DNA of 35,168 nt from Streptomyces sp. RP5T (GCF_003933965.1 NZ_RSAJ01000019.1:1-35168); one strand, 5' to 3'; counted from the stretch's first letter, positions 22,868 to 31,750 are shown. Numbers and translations are program-made. The notes: generated by a model from the letters alone, not told the origin.

Positions 22868-23148
22868 GAAGAGGTACCGCCTTCTTACGGGCTGGGAGAG
22901 GGGGTGTGACCTCCCGGCCGGCGGCCTCCGGACAGGTGTGTCGGAGCTGACTTCCTCCGAGCAAGGGGTGTTCGCCGGAGCGCGCCCGGCGAGGGGCCAG
23001 CGACAACCTACCGCTCTCCGGAGCGTCTGGTGCGCCAGTTGTCACAGGCGTTGGGGTGAACTCTCGCAATGCCTCTTGACCGTTTCGGGCATACCGTACG
23101 GGTGCCGCAAGGACGTGGGGGCCGGCGGAGTCGATTGTCGTAGCGCCG
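22868..23148 (-). other. Non-coding gap inside the small-protein locus
   Basis: About 280 bases between the DUF6082-like gene and the 78-residue gene, with no convincing gene on either strand. The gap probably holds the promoter of the two small genes. A short palindrome GTAGCGCCGCTAC at 23140-23152 overlaps the DUF6082-like stop. I found no clear -35/-10 pair. Confidence 0.45.
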
Positions 23149-23649
23149 CTACTCGTCCGGAAGTTCGCCGACGACCCACCATTGATCGGTCTCCGCCTCG
23201 GCGAGCTCCTGGATGAGTTCGTCCGTCATCCGCCCCAGGGCGGACTCCTCCGAGGTGTCGGGCAGGCTCTTGCGGTGGTGACGAGTTGCCTCCCAGTAGT
23301 CGCGGAACACCTGGTTCTGGCACATCACGCGCAGGTGACCGTACAACTCCGTCTTCGAGAGGGCGCCGACGCGGTAGTAGTACAGGGCGTTGATGTAGAG
23401 CGCGTTGGCGAAGAGGAACTGGCGCTGTTTCTCCAGAGGGATGTCGGTCTCGTAGGTGTCGAGAACCGCAGCCAGGGCCGGATCGTCCATCGCTTTGCAC
23501 AGCAGGTCGAAGTGGAGCCTGTGCTGCTCGGCGAGTGTGGCTCGCCTGTGCTGCCGCTGACCTGGGGCCGAGACCGACTGGATCACGGCTGCGACCCCCG
23601 CTTTGACAGCGGATCCGATCCTCCGTACCGCAGAGCTCTGTGTGGCCAT
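23149..23649 (-). CDS. DUF6082-like protein
   Basis: A 166-residue soluble protein. After a basic amphipathic N-terminus (residues 1-35, perhaps membrane-associated), the body is helical and shows the pattern I recall for DUF6082: HRLHFDLLCKAMDDPALAAVL, then FLFANALYINALYYYRVGAL, ELYGHLRVMCQNQVFRDYW, and a C-terminal ETDQWWVVGELP. No catalytic motif is evident. The ATG (complement of 23647-23649) is preceded by GGGGA. Members are widespread and multi-copy in Streptomyces, often beside regulators or small genes, but have no established function. The family name is from memory. Confidence 0.82.
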   Translation of the reverse strand: MATQSSAVRRIGSAVKAGVAAVIQSVSAPGQRQHRRATLAEQHRLHFDLLCKAMDDPALAAVLDTYETDIPLEKQRQFLFANALYINALYYYRVGALSKTELYGHLRVMCQNQVFRDYWEATRHHRKSLPDTSEESALGRMTDELIQELAEAETDQWWVVGELPDE

Positions 23650-23970
23650 GTAATCCCCGATTCAAACGGCCGTCCGCCGGTCGTCGGGGTGCGGGTCGAC
23701 TGATGGGGACCGGCGAGCGGTGGGCGGCGCTTGCCGTCTCCCAGGGTGCCGAGCGGCTCTGATCGGCGGGGGAGGCGGAGAGGAGGCGCACGGAGGGAAG
23801 CGAGGGTCGCACGAACCGGCGCCTTGCCCAACGTCTGCCCCGCAAGTGCTGCTAACAATCGTTCACTTCGAGGGGATTGTTCCGGCTCGTATCCTGGTCC
23901 GGCATTTTCACCCCGTCCGTGCGCCGGGACCGCGATCCGGTGTACGCAGCAGCGCGAAAGAGGTCGTACG
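23650..23970. other. Divergent region before the COG0523 gene
   Basis: About 320 bases with no credible gene. A perfect 7-bp inverted repeat (AACAATC at 23854-23860, GATTGTT at 23875-23881, 14-base spacer) lies just upstream of a TATCCT -10-like hexamer (23890-23895). It could be an operator of the downstream GTPase gene. I looked for a Zur box because COG0523 genes are often zinc-regulated; only a half-site-like ATTTTCA near 23903 was found. Confidence 0.45.
23854..23881. promoter_or_regulatory. AACAATC/GATTGTT inverted repeat before the COG0523 gene
   Basis: Perfect 7-bp arms with a 14-base spacer, centred about 23 bases upstream of a TATCCT -10-like hexamer at 23890-23895 and about 100 bases before the start codon. 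The position over the likely -35 region suggests a repressor site. The regulator is not identified. Confidence 0.35.
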
Positions 23971-25047
23971 TTGAGTCAGCCGAGCGGGAGCCCCCGGCAG
24001 ATCCCGGTCGTCGTGCTCGCCGGATTCCTGGGGTCCGGCAAGACCACGCTCCTCAATCATCTCCTCCATCGCAGCGGCGGCAGCCGGATCGGTGCCGTGG
24101 TCAACGACTTCGGTGCCATCGAGATCGACGCCATGGCCGTCGCCGGCGCGCTCGGCGACTCGACCGTCTCCCTCGGGAACGGCTGCCTGTGCTGCGCGGT
24201 CGACGTCAGTGAGCTCGACGGGTACCTCGCCAGGCTCGCCCGTCCCGACGCCGGGATCGACGTCATCGTCATCGAGGCCAGCGGACTCGCCGAGCCGCAG
24301 GAACTCGTCCGCATGGTGCTCGCCAGCGAGCAGCCCGACATCGTCTACGGCGGTCTCGTCGAGGTCGTCGACGCGGCCGAGTTCGACGACACCCGTGCCA
24401 AGCACCCCGAGCTCGACCGGCATCTCGCCCTCGCCGACCTCGTCGTGGTCAACAAGCTCGACCGGGCGGCCGACGCCGAGCGCGTCCTCGCGCTGGTCCA
24501 CCGACTCGTCGACCGCGCCGCCGTCGTCCCCGCCAGCTACGGCCGCATCGACCCGGAGTTCCTCTTCGACTGCCGTCCCGGCGAGGAGCGCGTCGGACAG
24601 CTCTCCTTCGACGACCTGCACACCCCCGACGGACCCGAGGGCCACGACCACGCGGGGCATCTGCACGCCGCCTACGACAGCCTGTCCTTCACCTCGGACA
24701 CGCCCCTCGACCCCCGCCGCCTCATGGGCTTCCTCGACAGCCGGCCCGAAGGGCTGTACCGGATCAAGGGGTACGTCGGCTTCGGGCCGTACGACGTCCG
24801 CAACCGGTACGCCGTACATGCCGTGGGACGGTTCCTGCGGTTCTACCCGGAGCCCTGGCCGCCCGGGGAACCCCGTCTCACCCAGCTCGTCCTCATCGGC
24901 TCCGGCATCGACACCCCCGCCCTCGGCAAGGAGCTGGAGGCGTGCAAGGCGGATCAGCGGGACGCCCCGCACGCCGACGAGGCCGGCATGTGGGGCGTCC
25001 TGCGATACGTGCGGGGGACCGAGGAGGAACCCGGGGAACCGGCCTAG
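23971..25047 (+). CDS. COG0523 (G3E family) GTPase, putative metallochaperone
   Basis: A 358-residue GTPase. The TTG at 23971 follows AAAGAGG (23957-23963); the open frame upstream is unsupported. Walker A is GFLGSGKTT (18-26). The signature GNGCLCCAV gives Cys72, Cys74 and Cys75, the CxCC metal site of the family. Walker B/Glu is IVIEASGLAEP, and VVVNKLD is the guanine motif. A His-rich stretch HDHAGHLH at about 228-235 can bind metal. The C-terminal CobW domain begins near residue 255. Such proteins deliver Zn, Co or another metal to client enzymes. Neighbours give no client. Its stop shares the CTAG at 25044-25047 with the convergent parC stop. Confidence 0.92.
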   Translation: MSQPSGSPRQIPVVVLAGFLGSGKTTLLNHLLHRSGGSRIGAVVNDFGAIEIDAMAVAGALGDSTVSLGNGCLCCAVDVSELDGYLARLARPDAGIDVIVIEASGLAEPQELVRMVLASEQPDIVYGGLVEVVDAAEFDDTRAKHPELDRHLALADLVVVNKLDRAADAERVLALVHRLVDRAAVVPASYGRIDPEFLFDCRPGEERVGQLSFDDLHTPDGPEGHDHAGHLHAAYDSLSFTSDTPLDPRRLMGFLDSRPEGLYRIKGYVGFGPYDVRNRYAVHAVGRFLRFYPEPWPPGEPRLTQLVLIGSGIDTPALGKELEACKADQRDAPHADEAGMWGVLRYVRGTEEEPGEPA

Positions 25048-27497
25048 ACCGGGCCCGCCACCACCGACACCGTCTTCGCCAGCGACACGCCCGAGCCGTC
25101 GCGGCGCGGGTCCATCTCCGGGAGGTCGGCCGGGGTGCCGTTCTTCTGCGCGGCGCGAGCCGGGACGGCGCCCGCCCAGGCCAGGGACAGGCAGTCCTCG
25201 CCCTTGAGGAACCGCTGGCAGCGGACGCCGCCCGTGGCGCGGCCCTTGCGCGGGTACTGGTCGAACGGCGTCAGCTTGGCCGTCGTCTGGACGGAGTCGT
25301 CGAGCGTGCCGCGCGAGCCGGCGACCGTGAAGACGACCGCGTCCGCCGCCGGGTCCACCGCCGTGAAGGAGATGACCTTCGCGCCCTCGGCGAGCTTGAT
25401 GCCCGTCATACCGCCCGCGGGACGGCCCTGCGGGCGGACCTGGGAAGCCTGGTAGCGCAGGAGCTGGGCGTCGTCGGTGATGAAGACCAGGTCCTCGTCG
25501 CCGGTGCGCAGTTCCACCGCGCCGACGATCCGGTCGCCCTCCTTGAGCGTGATGACCTCCAACTCGTCCTTGTTGGACGGATAGTCGGGGACCACACGCT
25601 TGACGACACCCTGTTCGGTGCCGAGGGCCAGGCCGGGCGAGGACTCGTCCAGCGTGGTGAGGCAGACCAGCGTCTCGCCGTCCTCCAGGGAGAGGAACTC
25701 GGTCAGCGGCGCACCGCCCGCCAGGTTCGCGGCGGTCTCCGGGAGCTGCGGCAGGTCGATCACGTTCAGTCGCAGGAGACGGCCGGACGACGTCACCGCG
25801 CCGACCTCGCCCCGCGCGGTGGCCGGCACCGCGGAGACGATCACGTCGTGCTTGACACGCTTGCCGCCGGGCTCCTCCGCGAGCGGCTCGCCGTTCGCCG
25901 TACGGGCCAGCAGCCCGGTCGAGGACAGCAGCACCCGGCACGGGTCGTCCGCCACTTGGAGCGGTACGGCGGCCACGGGGGCCGTGGCGCCGGCCTCCAG
26001 CAGGACCGTGCGCCGCTCGGTGCCGTACTTCTTGGCGACCGCGGCCAGTTCGGCGGAGACCAGCTTGCGCAGCTCGGCGTCCGACTCCAGGATCCGGGTC
26101 AGCTCCGCGATCTCCGCGTTGAGCCGGTCCTGCTCCGACTCCAGCTCGATGCGGTCGAACCGGGTCAGGCGCCGCAGGGGCGTGTCCAGGATGTACTGCG
26201 TCTGGATCTCGCTCAGCGAGAAGCGCTCGATCAGGCGCTCCTTCGCCTGCGCGGAGTTGTCGCTGGAGCGGATGATCCGGATGACCTCGTCGATGTCGAC
26301 CAGGGCGGTGAGCAGGCCCTCGACCAGGTGCAGCCGGTCGCGACGCTTGGTGCGGCGGAACTCGCTGCGCCGGCGCACCACTTCGAAGCGGTGGTCGAGG
26401 TAGACCTCCAGGAGCTCCTTGAGGCCGAGCGTGAGGGGCTGCCCGTCCACCAGCGCCACGTTGTTGACGCCGAAGGACTCCTCCATCGGCGTCAGCTTGT
26501 AGAGCTGCTCCAGGACCGCCTCCGGCACGAAGCCGTTCTTGATCTCGATGACCAGGCGCAGGCCGTGGGCGCGGTCGGTGAGGTCCTTGACGTCGGCGAT
26601 GCCCTGGAGCTTCTTCGCGCCGACCAGGTCCTTGATCTTGGCGATGACCTTCTCCGGGCCGACCGTGAAGGGCAGCTCGGTGACGACCAGGCCCTTACGG
26701 CGGGCGGTGACCGTCTCCACCGACACCGTCGCGCGGATCTTGAAGGTGCCGCGGCCCGTCTCGTAGGCGTCCCGGATGCCCGAGAGGCCGACGATCCGGC
26801 CACCGGTGGGCAGGTCGGGGCCCGGGATGTGCTTCATCAGGGCGTCCAGATCCGCGTTCGGGTAGCGGATCAGGTGGCGGGCGGCCGCGATGACCTCGGT
26901 GAGGTTGTGCGGCGCCATGTTGGTGGCCATGCCGACCGCGATGCCGGAGGCGCCGTTCACCAGGAGGTTGGGGAAGGCGGCGGGCAGCGCGCCCGGCTCC
27001 TGCTCCTGGCCGTCGTAGTTCGGGGCGAAGTCGACGGTGTCCTCGTCGATGGACTCCGTCATGAGGCTGGCGGCCTCGGCCGCGCGGCACTCGGTGTACC
27101 GCATGGCGGCCGGCGGGTCGTCGTTGCCCAGCGAACCGAAGTTGCCGTGGCCGTCGATCAGCGGCACGCTCATCGAGAAGGGCTGGGCCATGCGCACGAG
27201 GGCGTCGTAGATCGACGCGTCGCCGTGCGGGTGCAGCTTGCCCATGACCTCGCCGACGACGCGGGCGCACTTCACATAGCCGCGGTCGGGGCGCAGGCCC
27301 ATCTCGTTCATCTGGTAGACGATGCGCCGGTGCACCGGCTTGAGGCCGTCGCGGGCGTCGGGGAGCGCGCGGGAGTAGATGACCGAGTACGCGTACTCGA
27401 GGTACGAGCCCTTCATCTCGTCCACGACGTCGATGTCGAGGATCCGCTCCTCGTACGAGTCGTCGGGCGGCGGGGTCTTCGTGCTGCGGCGGGCCAT
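25044..27497 (-). CDS. parC: DNA topoisomerase IV subunit A (ParC)
   Basis: An 817-residue DNA cleavage subunit. The ATG (complement of 27495-27497) is preceded by AAGAGGAG on its strand. The winged-helix domain has the catalytic tyrosine in AAMRYTECR (about residue 132). The quinolone-determining stretch [20 protein letters not shown] has Ala where E. coli GyrA has Ser83, and Asp at position 87. The C-terminal beta-pinwheel from about residue 510 lacks the QRRGGKG GyrA box, which supports ParC over GyrA. With ParE (5587-7710) it forms the decatenating topoisomerase IV. The last bases overlap the convergent COG0523 stop, so there is no space for a conventional terminator. Confidence 0.94.
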   Translation of the reverse strand: MARRSTKTPPPDDSYEERILDIDVVDEMKGSYLEYAYSVIYSRALPDARDGLKPVHRRIVYQMNEMGLRPDRGYVKCARVVGEVMGKLHPHGDASIYDALVRMAQPFSMSVPLIDGHGNFGSLGNDDPPAAMRYTECRAAEAASLMTESIDEDTVDFAPNYDGQEQEPGALPAAFPNLLVNGASGIAVGMATNMAPHNLTEVIAAARHLIRYPNADLDALMKHIPGPDLPTGGRIVGLSGIRDAYETGRGTFKIRATVSVETVTARRKGLVVTELPFTVGPEKVIAKIKDLVGAKKLQGIADVKDLTDRAHGLRLVIEIKNGFVPEAVLEQLYKLTPMEESFGVNNVALVDGQPLTLGLKELLEVYLDHRFEVVRRRSEFRRTKRRDRLHLVEGLLTALVDIDEVIRIIRSSDNSAQAKERLIERFSLSEIQTQYILDTPLRRLTRFDRIELESEQDRLNAEIAELTRILESDAELRKLVSAELAAVAKKYGTERRTVLLEAGATAPVAAVPLQVADDPCRVLLSSTGLLARTANGEPLAEEPGGKRVKHDVIVSAVPATARGEVGAVTSSGRLLRLNVIDLPQLPETAANLAGGAPLTEFLSLEDGETLVCLTTLDESSPGLALGTEQGVVKRVVPDYPSNKDELEVITLKEGDRIVGAVELRTGDEDLVFITDDAQLLRYQASQVRPQGRPAGGMTGIKLAEGAKVISFTAVDPAADAVVFTVAGSRGTLDDSVQTTAKLTPFDQYPRKGRATGGVRCQRFLKGEDCLSLAWAGAVPARAAQKNGTPADLPEMDPRRDGSGVSLAKTVSVVAGPV

Positions 27498-27818
27498 CGC
27501 TGCCGGCTCCTCTTTTCTGGTCGCTCGCCTACGGGTCGCTCACGTCGGCCCTTTGGCTCACTCTTGCTGAAGCGTGAACGGGATCTGACGCGGACCATTG
27601 TGGACCGCGGCACTGACAGTCCGGGCAGGGCCCGGACGAGCCGTCCGGCCCGGGGGACCGCACAGCGCCTCCCTCACGGTTGCCCGCAGGCTACGCGATC
27701 CGCTGTGGGCGTACGCGCTCCGGGAACTTCGCCGAGGGTCCGCACGCTTGCATACAGTGGCAGGACCGGCAGGAAAACCGCGGTTTCCACGACCGCGACC
27801 GCGATCGAAGGGACGTAC
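27498..27818. other. Divergent region between parC and the M16 peptidase genes
   Basis: About 320 bases without a convincing gene. CATACAGT near 27751-27758 gives a -10 candidate TACAGT (27753-27758) for the peptidase operon, with a poor -35 (TTCGCC at 27728). Several GC-rich short hairpins occur around 27620-27660. The open frame that crosses the region on the plus strand is the antisense shadow of parC. Confidence 0.45.
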
Positions 27819-29216
27819 ATGCCCATGGGTCACACGGCCACAGACCAGGCAGGCACCGGGGGCCTGACAGCGACCGAGCACCGCCTGGCCAACGGCCTGC
27901 GCGTGGTGCTCTCCGAGGACCACCTGACCCCGGTCGCGGCGGTGTGCCTCTGGTACGACGTCGGCTCGCGCCACGAGGTCAAGGGGCGTACCGGCCTGGC
28001 TCACCTTTTCGAGCACCTGATGTTCCAGGGCTCGAAGCAGGTGCACGGCAACGGGCACTTCGAGCTCGTACAGGGCGCGGGCGGTTCGCTCAACGGCACC
28101 ACGAGCTTCGAGCGCACCAACTACTTCGAGACCATGCCGACCCATCAGCTGGAGCTCGCGCTCTGGCTGGAGGCCGACCGCATGGGCTCCCTGCTGGCCG
28201 CCCTCGACGACGAGTCGATGGAGAACCAGCGCGACGTCGTCAAGAACGAGCGCAGGCAGCGCTACGACAACGTCCCCTACGGCACCGCCTTCGAGAAGCT
28301 CACCGCGCTCGCCTACCCGGAGGGCCACCCCTACCACCACACCCCGATCGGTTCGATGGCCGATCTGGACGCGGCCACCCTGGAGGACGCGCGCGCGTTC
28401 TTCCGCACGTACTACGCGCCCAACAACGCCGTCCTGTCGGTCGTCGGCGACATCGACCCGGAGCAGACGCTCGCCTGGGTCGAGAAGTACTTCGGCTCCA
28501 TCCCCTCGCACGACGGCAAGCCCGCCCCCCGCGACGGCTCCCTGCCCGAGATCATCGGCGAGCAGCTGCGCGAGGTCGTCGAGGAGGAGGTGCCCGCGCG
28601 CGCGTTGATGGCCGCCTACCGGCTGCCGCACGACGGCACCCGCGAGGCGGACGCGGCCGACCTCGCCCTCACCGTCCTCGGCGGCGGCGAGTCCTCCCGC
28701 CTCTACAACCGGCTCGTACGGCGCGACCGTACGGCCGTCGCGGCCGGCTTCGGACTGCTGCGCCTGGCCGGCGCGCCCTCCCTGGGCTGGCTCGACGTGA
28801 AGACCTCCGGTGACGTCGAGGTGCCGGTCATCGAGGCCGCGATCGACGAGGAGCTCGCCCGGTTCGCCGCGGAGGGCCCGACCGCCGAGGAAATGGAGCG
28901 CGCCCAGGCTCAGTTGGAGCGCGAGTGGCTGGACCGGCTCGGCACCGTCGCGGGCCGCGCCGACGAACTGTGCCGCTACGCCGTCCTGTTCGGCGACCCC
29001 CAGCTCGCCCTGACCGCCGTGCAGCGCGTCCTGGAGGTGAGCGCCGAGGACGTCCAGGCGGTCGCCCAGGCCAGGCTGCGGCCCGACAACCGCGCGGTGC
29101 TCGTCTACGAGCCCACCGCCCCCGCCGAGATCGCCGACAGTGCCGAGGACGCCGCCGAGGACCCGCAGTCCGCGGCGACCGTAGAAGCCACCGAGAACGA
29201 GGAGGCGGCCAAGTGA
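27819..29216 (+). CDS. M16 family zinc metallopeptidase (active subunit)
   Basis: A 465-residue M16B-type peptidase. The ATG at 27819 follows GAAGGGA (27806-27812); the frame is open much further upstream only as the shadow of parC. The inverted zinc motif HLFEH lies at 62-66 with the third ligand near Glu144 (VVKNERRQRYD). The substrate-binding second domain includes GGGESSRLYNRLVR near residue 290. Enzymes of this type degrade or process peptides in a clamshell chamber. The stop overlaps the next gene's GTG by 4 bases, and the partner lacks the zinc motif, so an active/inactive heterodimer like mitochondrial processing peptidase is likely. No signal peptide is seen. The last 35 residues are an acidic Ala/Glu tail. 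Confidence 0.95.
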   Translation: MPMGHTATDQAGTGGLTATEHRLANGLRVVLSEDHLTPVAAVCLWYDVGSRHEVKGRTGLAHLFEHLMFQGSKQVHGNGHFELVQGAGGSLNGTTSFERTNYFETMPTHQLELALWLEADRMGSLLAALDDESMENQRDVVKNERRQRYDNVPYGTAFEKLTALAYPEGHPYHHTPIGSMADLDAATLEDARAFFRTYYAPNNAVLSVVGDIDPEQTLAWVEKYFGSIPSHDGKPAPRDGSLPEIIGEQLREVVEEEVPARALMAAYRLPHDGTREADAADLALTVLGGGESSRLYNRLVRRDRTAVAAGFGLLRLAGAPSLGWLDVKTSGDVEVPVIEAAIDEELARFAAEGPTAEEMERAQAQLEREWLDRLGTVAGRADELCRYAVLFGDPQLALTAVQRVLEVSAEDVQAVAQARLRPDNRAVLVYEPTAPAEIADSAEDAAEDPQSAATVEATENEEAAK

Positions 29217-30601
29217 CCGAGCTCGCCGCGATGGAATTCCACCCGCAGCCGCAGGCCGGCGAGCCCAAGGTCTGGGCCTTCCCCGCCCCCGAGCGCGGGA
29301 CGCTCGACAACGGCCTGACCCTCCTGCGCTGCCACCGCCCCGGCCAGCAGGTCGTCGCCGTCGAGGTGCTCCTGGACGCGCCCCTGGAGGCCGAGCCGGC
29401 CGGCCTGGACGGCGTCGCCACGATCATGGCGCGCGCCTTCTCCGAGGGCACCGACAAGCACTCCGCCGAGGAGTTCGCCGCCGAGCTGGAGCGCTGCGGC
29501 GCCACCCTCGACGCGCACGCCGACCACCCGGGCGTCCGCCTCAGCCTCGAAGTGCCCGCCTCCCGTCTCGCCAAGGCCCTCGGGCTGCTGGCCGACGCGC
29601 TCAGGGCGCCCGCGTTCGCGGACAGCGAGGTCGAGCGCCTCGTCCGCAACCGCCTGGACGAGATCCCGCACGAGCTGGCCAACCCGTCCCGCCGCGCCGC
29701 CAAGGAGCTCTCCAAGGAGCTGTTCCCGGCGGACTCGCGCATGTCGCGCCCGCGCCAGGGCACCGAGGAGACCGTCGAGACCATCGACTCCGCGGCCGTA
29801 CGCGCCTTCTACGAGAAGCACGTGCGCCCCGCCACCGCGACCGCCGTGGTCGTCGGCGACCTCACCGGCATCGACCTGGACGCGCTGCTCGCCGACACGC
29901 TCGGCTCCTGGACCGGCTCGCAGGCCCAGTCGCGCCCGGTGCCGCCGGTGACCGCCGACGACACCGGCCGGGTCGTCATCGTGGACCGCCCCGGCGCCGT
30001 CCAGACGCAGCTGCTCATCGGCCGTATCGGCGCCGACCGGCACGCACGCGTGTGGCCCGCGCAGGTGCTCGGCACGTACTGCCTCGGCGGCACCCTCACC
30101 TCCCGCCTGGACCGCGTCCTGCGCGAGGAGAAGGGCTACACCTACGGCGTACGGTCGTTCGGGCAGGTCCTCAGGTCCGCGCCGGACGGCTCGGGCGCCG
30201 CGATGCTCGCCATCAGCGGCTCCGTGGACACCCCGAACACCGGCCCCGCGCTGGACGACCTGTGGAAGGTGCTGCGCACGCTCGCCGAGGGCGGCCTCAC
30301 CGACGCCGAGCGCGATGTCGCCGTGCAGAACCTCGTCGGGGTGGCGCCGCTCAAGTACGAGACGGCCGCCGCCGTCGCGAGCACGCTGGCCGACCAGGTC
30401 GAGCAGCACCTGCCCGACGACTACCAGGCGACCCTGTACCAGCAGCTCGCCGCGACCGGCACCGTCGAGGCCACCGCCGCCGTCGTGAACGCCTTCCCGG
30501 TGGACCGTCTGGTGACGATCCTGGTCGGCGACGCGGCCGCCATCAAGGAGCCCGTCGAGGCCCTCGGCATCGGCGAGGTCAAGGTCGTGAGCGCCGAGTA
30601 G
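29213..30601 (+). CDS. M16 family peptidase-like protein, non-catalytic partner
   Basis: A 462-residue protein with the M16 fold. The GTG at 29213 overlaps the preceding stop (GTGA). At the place where HxxEH should be (after GLDG, residues 68-75) the sequence is VATIMARA, so no zinc site forms. The second domain retains GGTLTSRLDRVLREEKGYTYGVRS, with the Arg/Tyr pair that binds the substrate carboxylate in M16 partners. It therefore probably contributes the substrate cradle for the active subunit encoded just before. It ends at a very strong hairpin. Confidence 0.94.
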   Translation: MTELAAMEFHPQPQAGEPKVWAFPAPERGTLDNGLTLLRCHRPGQQVVAVEVLLDAPLEAEPAGLDGVATIMARAFSEGTDKHSAEEFAAELERCGATLDAHADHPGVRLSLEVPASRLAKALGLLADALRAPAFADSEVERLVRNRLDEIPHELANPSRRAAKELSKELFPADSRMSRPRQGTEETVETIDSAAVRAFYEKHVRPATATAVVVGDLTGIDLDALLADTLGSWTGSQAQSRPVPPVTADDTGRVVIVDRPGAVQTQLLIGRIGADRHARVWPAQVLGTYCLGGTLTSRLDRVLREEKGYTYGVRSFGQVLRSAPDGSGAAMLAISGSVDTPNTGPALDDLWKVLRTLAEGGLTDAERDVAVQNLVGVAPLKYETAAAVASTLADQVEQHLPDDYQATLYQQLAATGTVEATAAVVNAFPVDRLVTILVGDAAAIKEPVEALGIGEVKVVSAE

Positions 30602-30618
30602 TCAACGGCACGCGCGTG

Positions 30619-30656
30619 GAGGGGCCCTGGTGACGACCGTGTCACCAGGGCCCCTC
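30619..30656 (+). terminator. Terminator of the M16 peptidase operon
   Basis: A perfect 16-bp stem (GAGGGGCCCTGGTGAC at 30619-30634, complement at 30641-30656) with a 6-base loop, 17 bases after the stop. Confidence 0.95.
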
Positions 30657-30802
30657 GATGTCCGAATTGGGTGGGAGGTTGCCTGTCTGCCCTGTGGGAT
30701 GCGCTACAAACCCCCTGATCCGTTTGGGTCTTGAAAGCCGCCCCGCTTAGCGTCTTCCGGGCTGTCCGTCAGGCACTGCGCCGCGTCCGCGGCACCGGAC
30801 AG

Positions 30803-30947
30803 TCATCGCCGAGTCCCCGTACGGCGCGAGCCAGGGGAGCCGGGGACCCACCACACGTCCCTGGGGTGAATCGGACGCCCGCGCACCGCGAGGGGGTCCG
30901 TAGGAGACCTTCCTGCTCCGAACCCGTCAGCTAACCCGGTAGGCGAG
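30803..30947 (+). ncRNA. c-di-AMP riboswitch (ydaO/yuaA type)
   Basis: The leader of the M23 peptidase gene contains the conserved blocks of the ydaO aptamer in order: CCGAG followed by a GCCAGGGGAGCCGGGGACCC segment (30829-30848), GGGGTGAATCGG (30863-30874), GGGGGTCCGTAGGAGACC (30892-30909), and the 3' block CCGAACCCGTCAGCTAACCC (30918-30937) ending GGTAGGCGAG. In Streptomyces this riboswitch class controls cell-wall hydrolases, which matches the gene downstream. c-di-AMP binding normally switches expression off. Boundaries are approximate. The ribosome site lies immediately after the aptamer. Confidence 0.92.
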
Positions 30948-30972
30948 AAGGAAGGAAAGGACCAGCCACCAC

Positions 30973-31728
30973 ATGGCGTTCACCTGCGCCACCGGGAAGC
31001 ACCGTCGTCCCAGCCGCATCAAGCGCACCACCGCCCGTGCGGCCGGTGTCGCGGCCCTCGCCACCACCGGCGTCATCGGCACCATCGCCACCCCGGCGCT
31101 CGCCGCCGACAACTCCGTCGAGCAGACCGGCCTCATGCCCGTCGTCTCCGTCGACGGCGACTCCCTCGCGGACCAGCTCGACGCCCAGGCCGAGGCCCAG
31201 GCGCAGGCCGCCGCGCAGAAGAAGGCGGCCGCCGAGGCCAAGCGCAAGGCCGAGGCGCGCGCCAAGGAGATACGCGAGGCCAAGGAGCGCGCCGCCCGTG
31301 CGGCCGAGCGCAGGCGCCTCAACGCCTTCGTCGCCCCGATCTCCGGCTCCTACATCTCCACCGGCTATCAGAGCAGCAGCTCCCTGTGGTCCTCCGGCAG
31401 CCACACCGGTGTCGACTTCCACGCCGCCAGCGGTACCTCCGTGCACGCGGTCGGCCGCGGCACCGTCGTCGAGGCCGGCTGGGGCGGCTCCTACGGCAAC
31501 AACGTCGTGATCAGGATGGCCGACGGCACCTACACCCAGTACGGTCACCTGTCGTCCATCGGCGTCTCGGTCGGCCAGTCGGTCACTCCCGGCCAGCAGA
31601 TCGGGCTGTCCGGCGCGACCGGCAACGTCACCGGACCGCACCTGCACTTCGAGGCGCGCACCACCCCCGAGTACGGCTCGGACATCGACCCCGTCGCCTA
31701 TCTGCGCTCGCACGGCGTGAACGTCTGA
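30973..31728 (+). CDS. Secreted M23 (LytM-type) peptidoglycan endopeptidase
   Basis: A 251-residue exported cell-wall hydrolase. The ATG at 30973 has the purine-rich site AAGGAAGGAAAGGA upstream. The signal peptide runs to about residue 44 (ALA cleavage). Residues 65-115 form an Ala/Glu/Lys/Arg coiled coil. The M23 domain covers about 120-250, with zinc ligands His144 and Asp148 (HTGVD) and His225 (HLH), and catalytic His192 (YGHLS) and His223. It would cleave peptide cross-links or stems in peptidoglycan during growth or spore germination. Expression is controlled by the c-di-AMP riboswitch in its leader. It stands alone and ends in a hairpin. Confidence 0.95.
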   Translation: MAFTCATGKHRRPSRIKRTTARAAGVAALATTGVIGTIATPALAADNSVEQTGLMPVVSVDGDSLADQLDAQAEAQAQAAAQKKAAAEAKRKAEARAKEIREAKERAARAAERRRLNAFVAPISGSYISTGYQSSSSLWSSGSHTGVDFHAASGTSVHAVGRGTVVEAGWGGSYGNNVVIRMADGTYTQYGHLSSIGVSVGQSVTPGQQIGLSGATGNVTGPHLHFEARTTPEYGSDIDPVAYLRSHGVNV

Positions 31729-31750
31729 CGACCCGAAGCGCGATCCCCGC

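Noticed and set aside
23903..23909. ATTTTCA considered as part of a Zur box for the COG0523 gene
   Set aside because: The opposite arm (TGAAAAT at the right spacing) is missing, so it is at most a chance half-site.
23908..25941. 677-codon minus-strand frame over the COG0523 gene and part of parC
   Set aside because: Shadow of two well-supported genes; no recognisable domain and an out-of-frame overlap with parC on the same strand.
24942..27818. Upstream extension of the first M16 peptidase frame across parC
   Set aside because: The stretch reads as compositionally biased protein opposite parC; the ATG at 27819 has a proper ribosome site and matches the family N-terminus.
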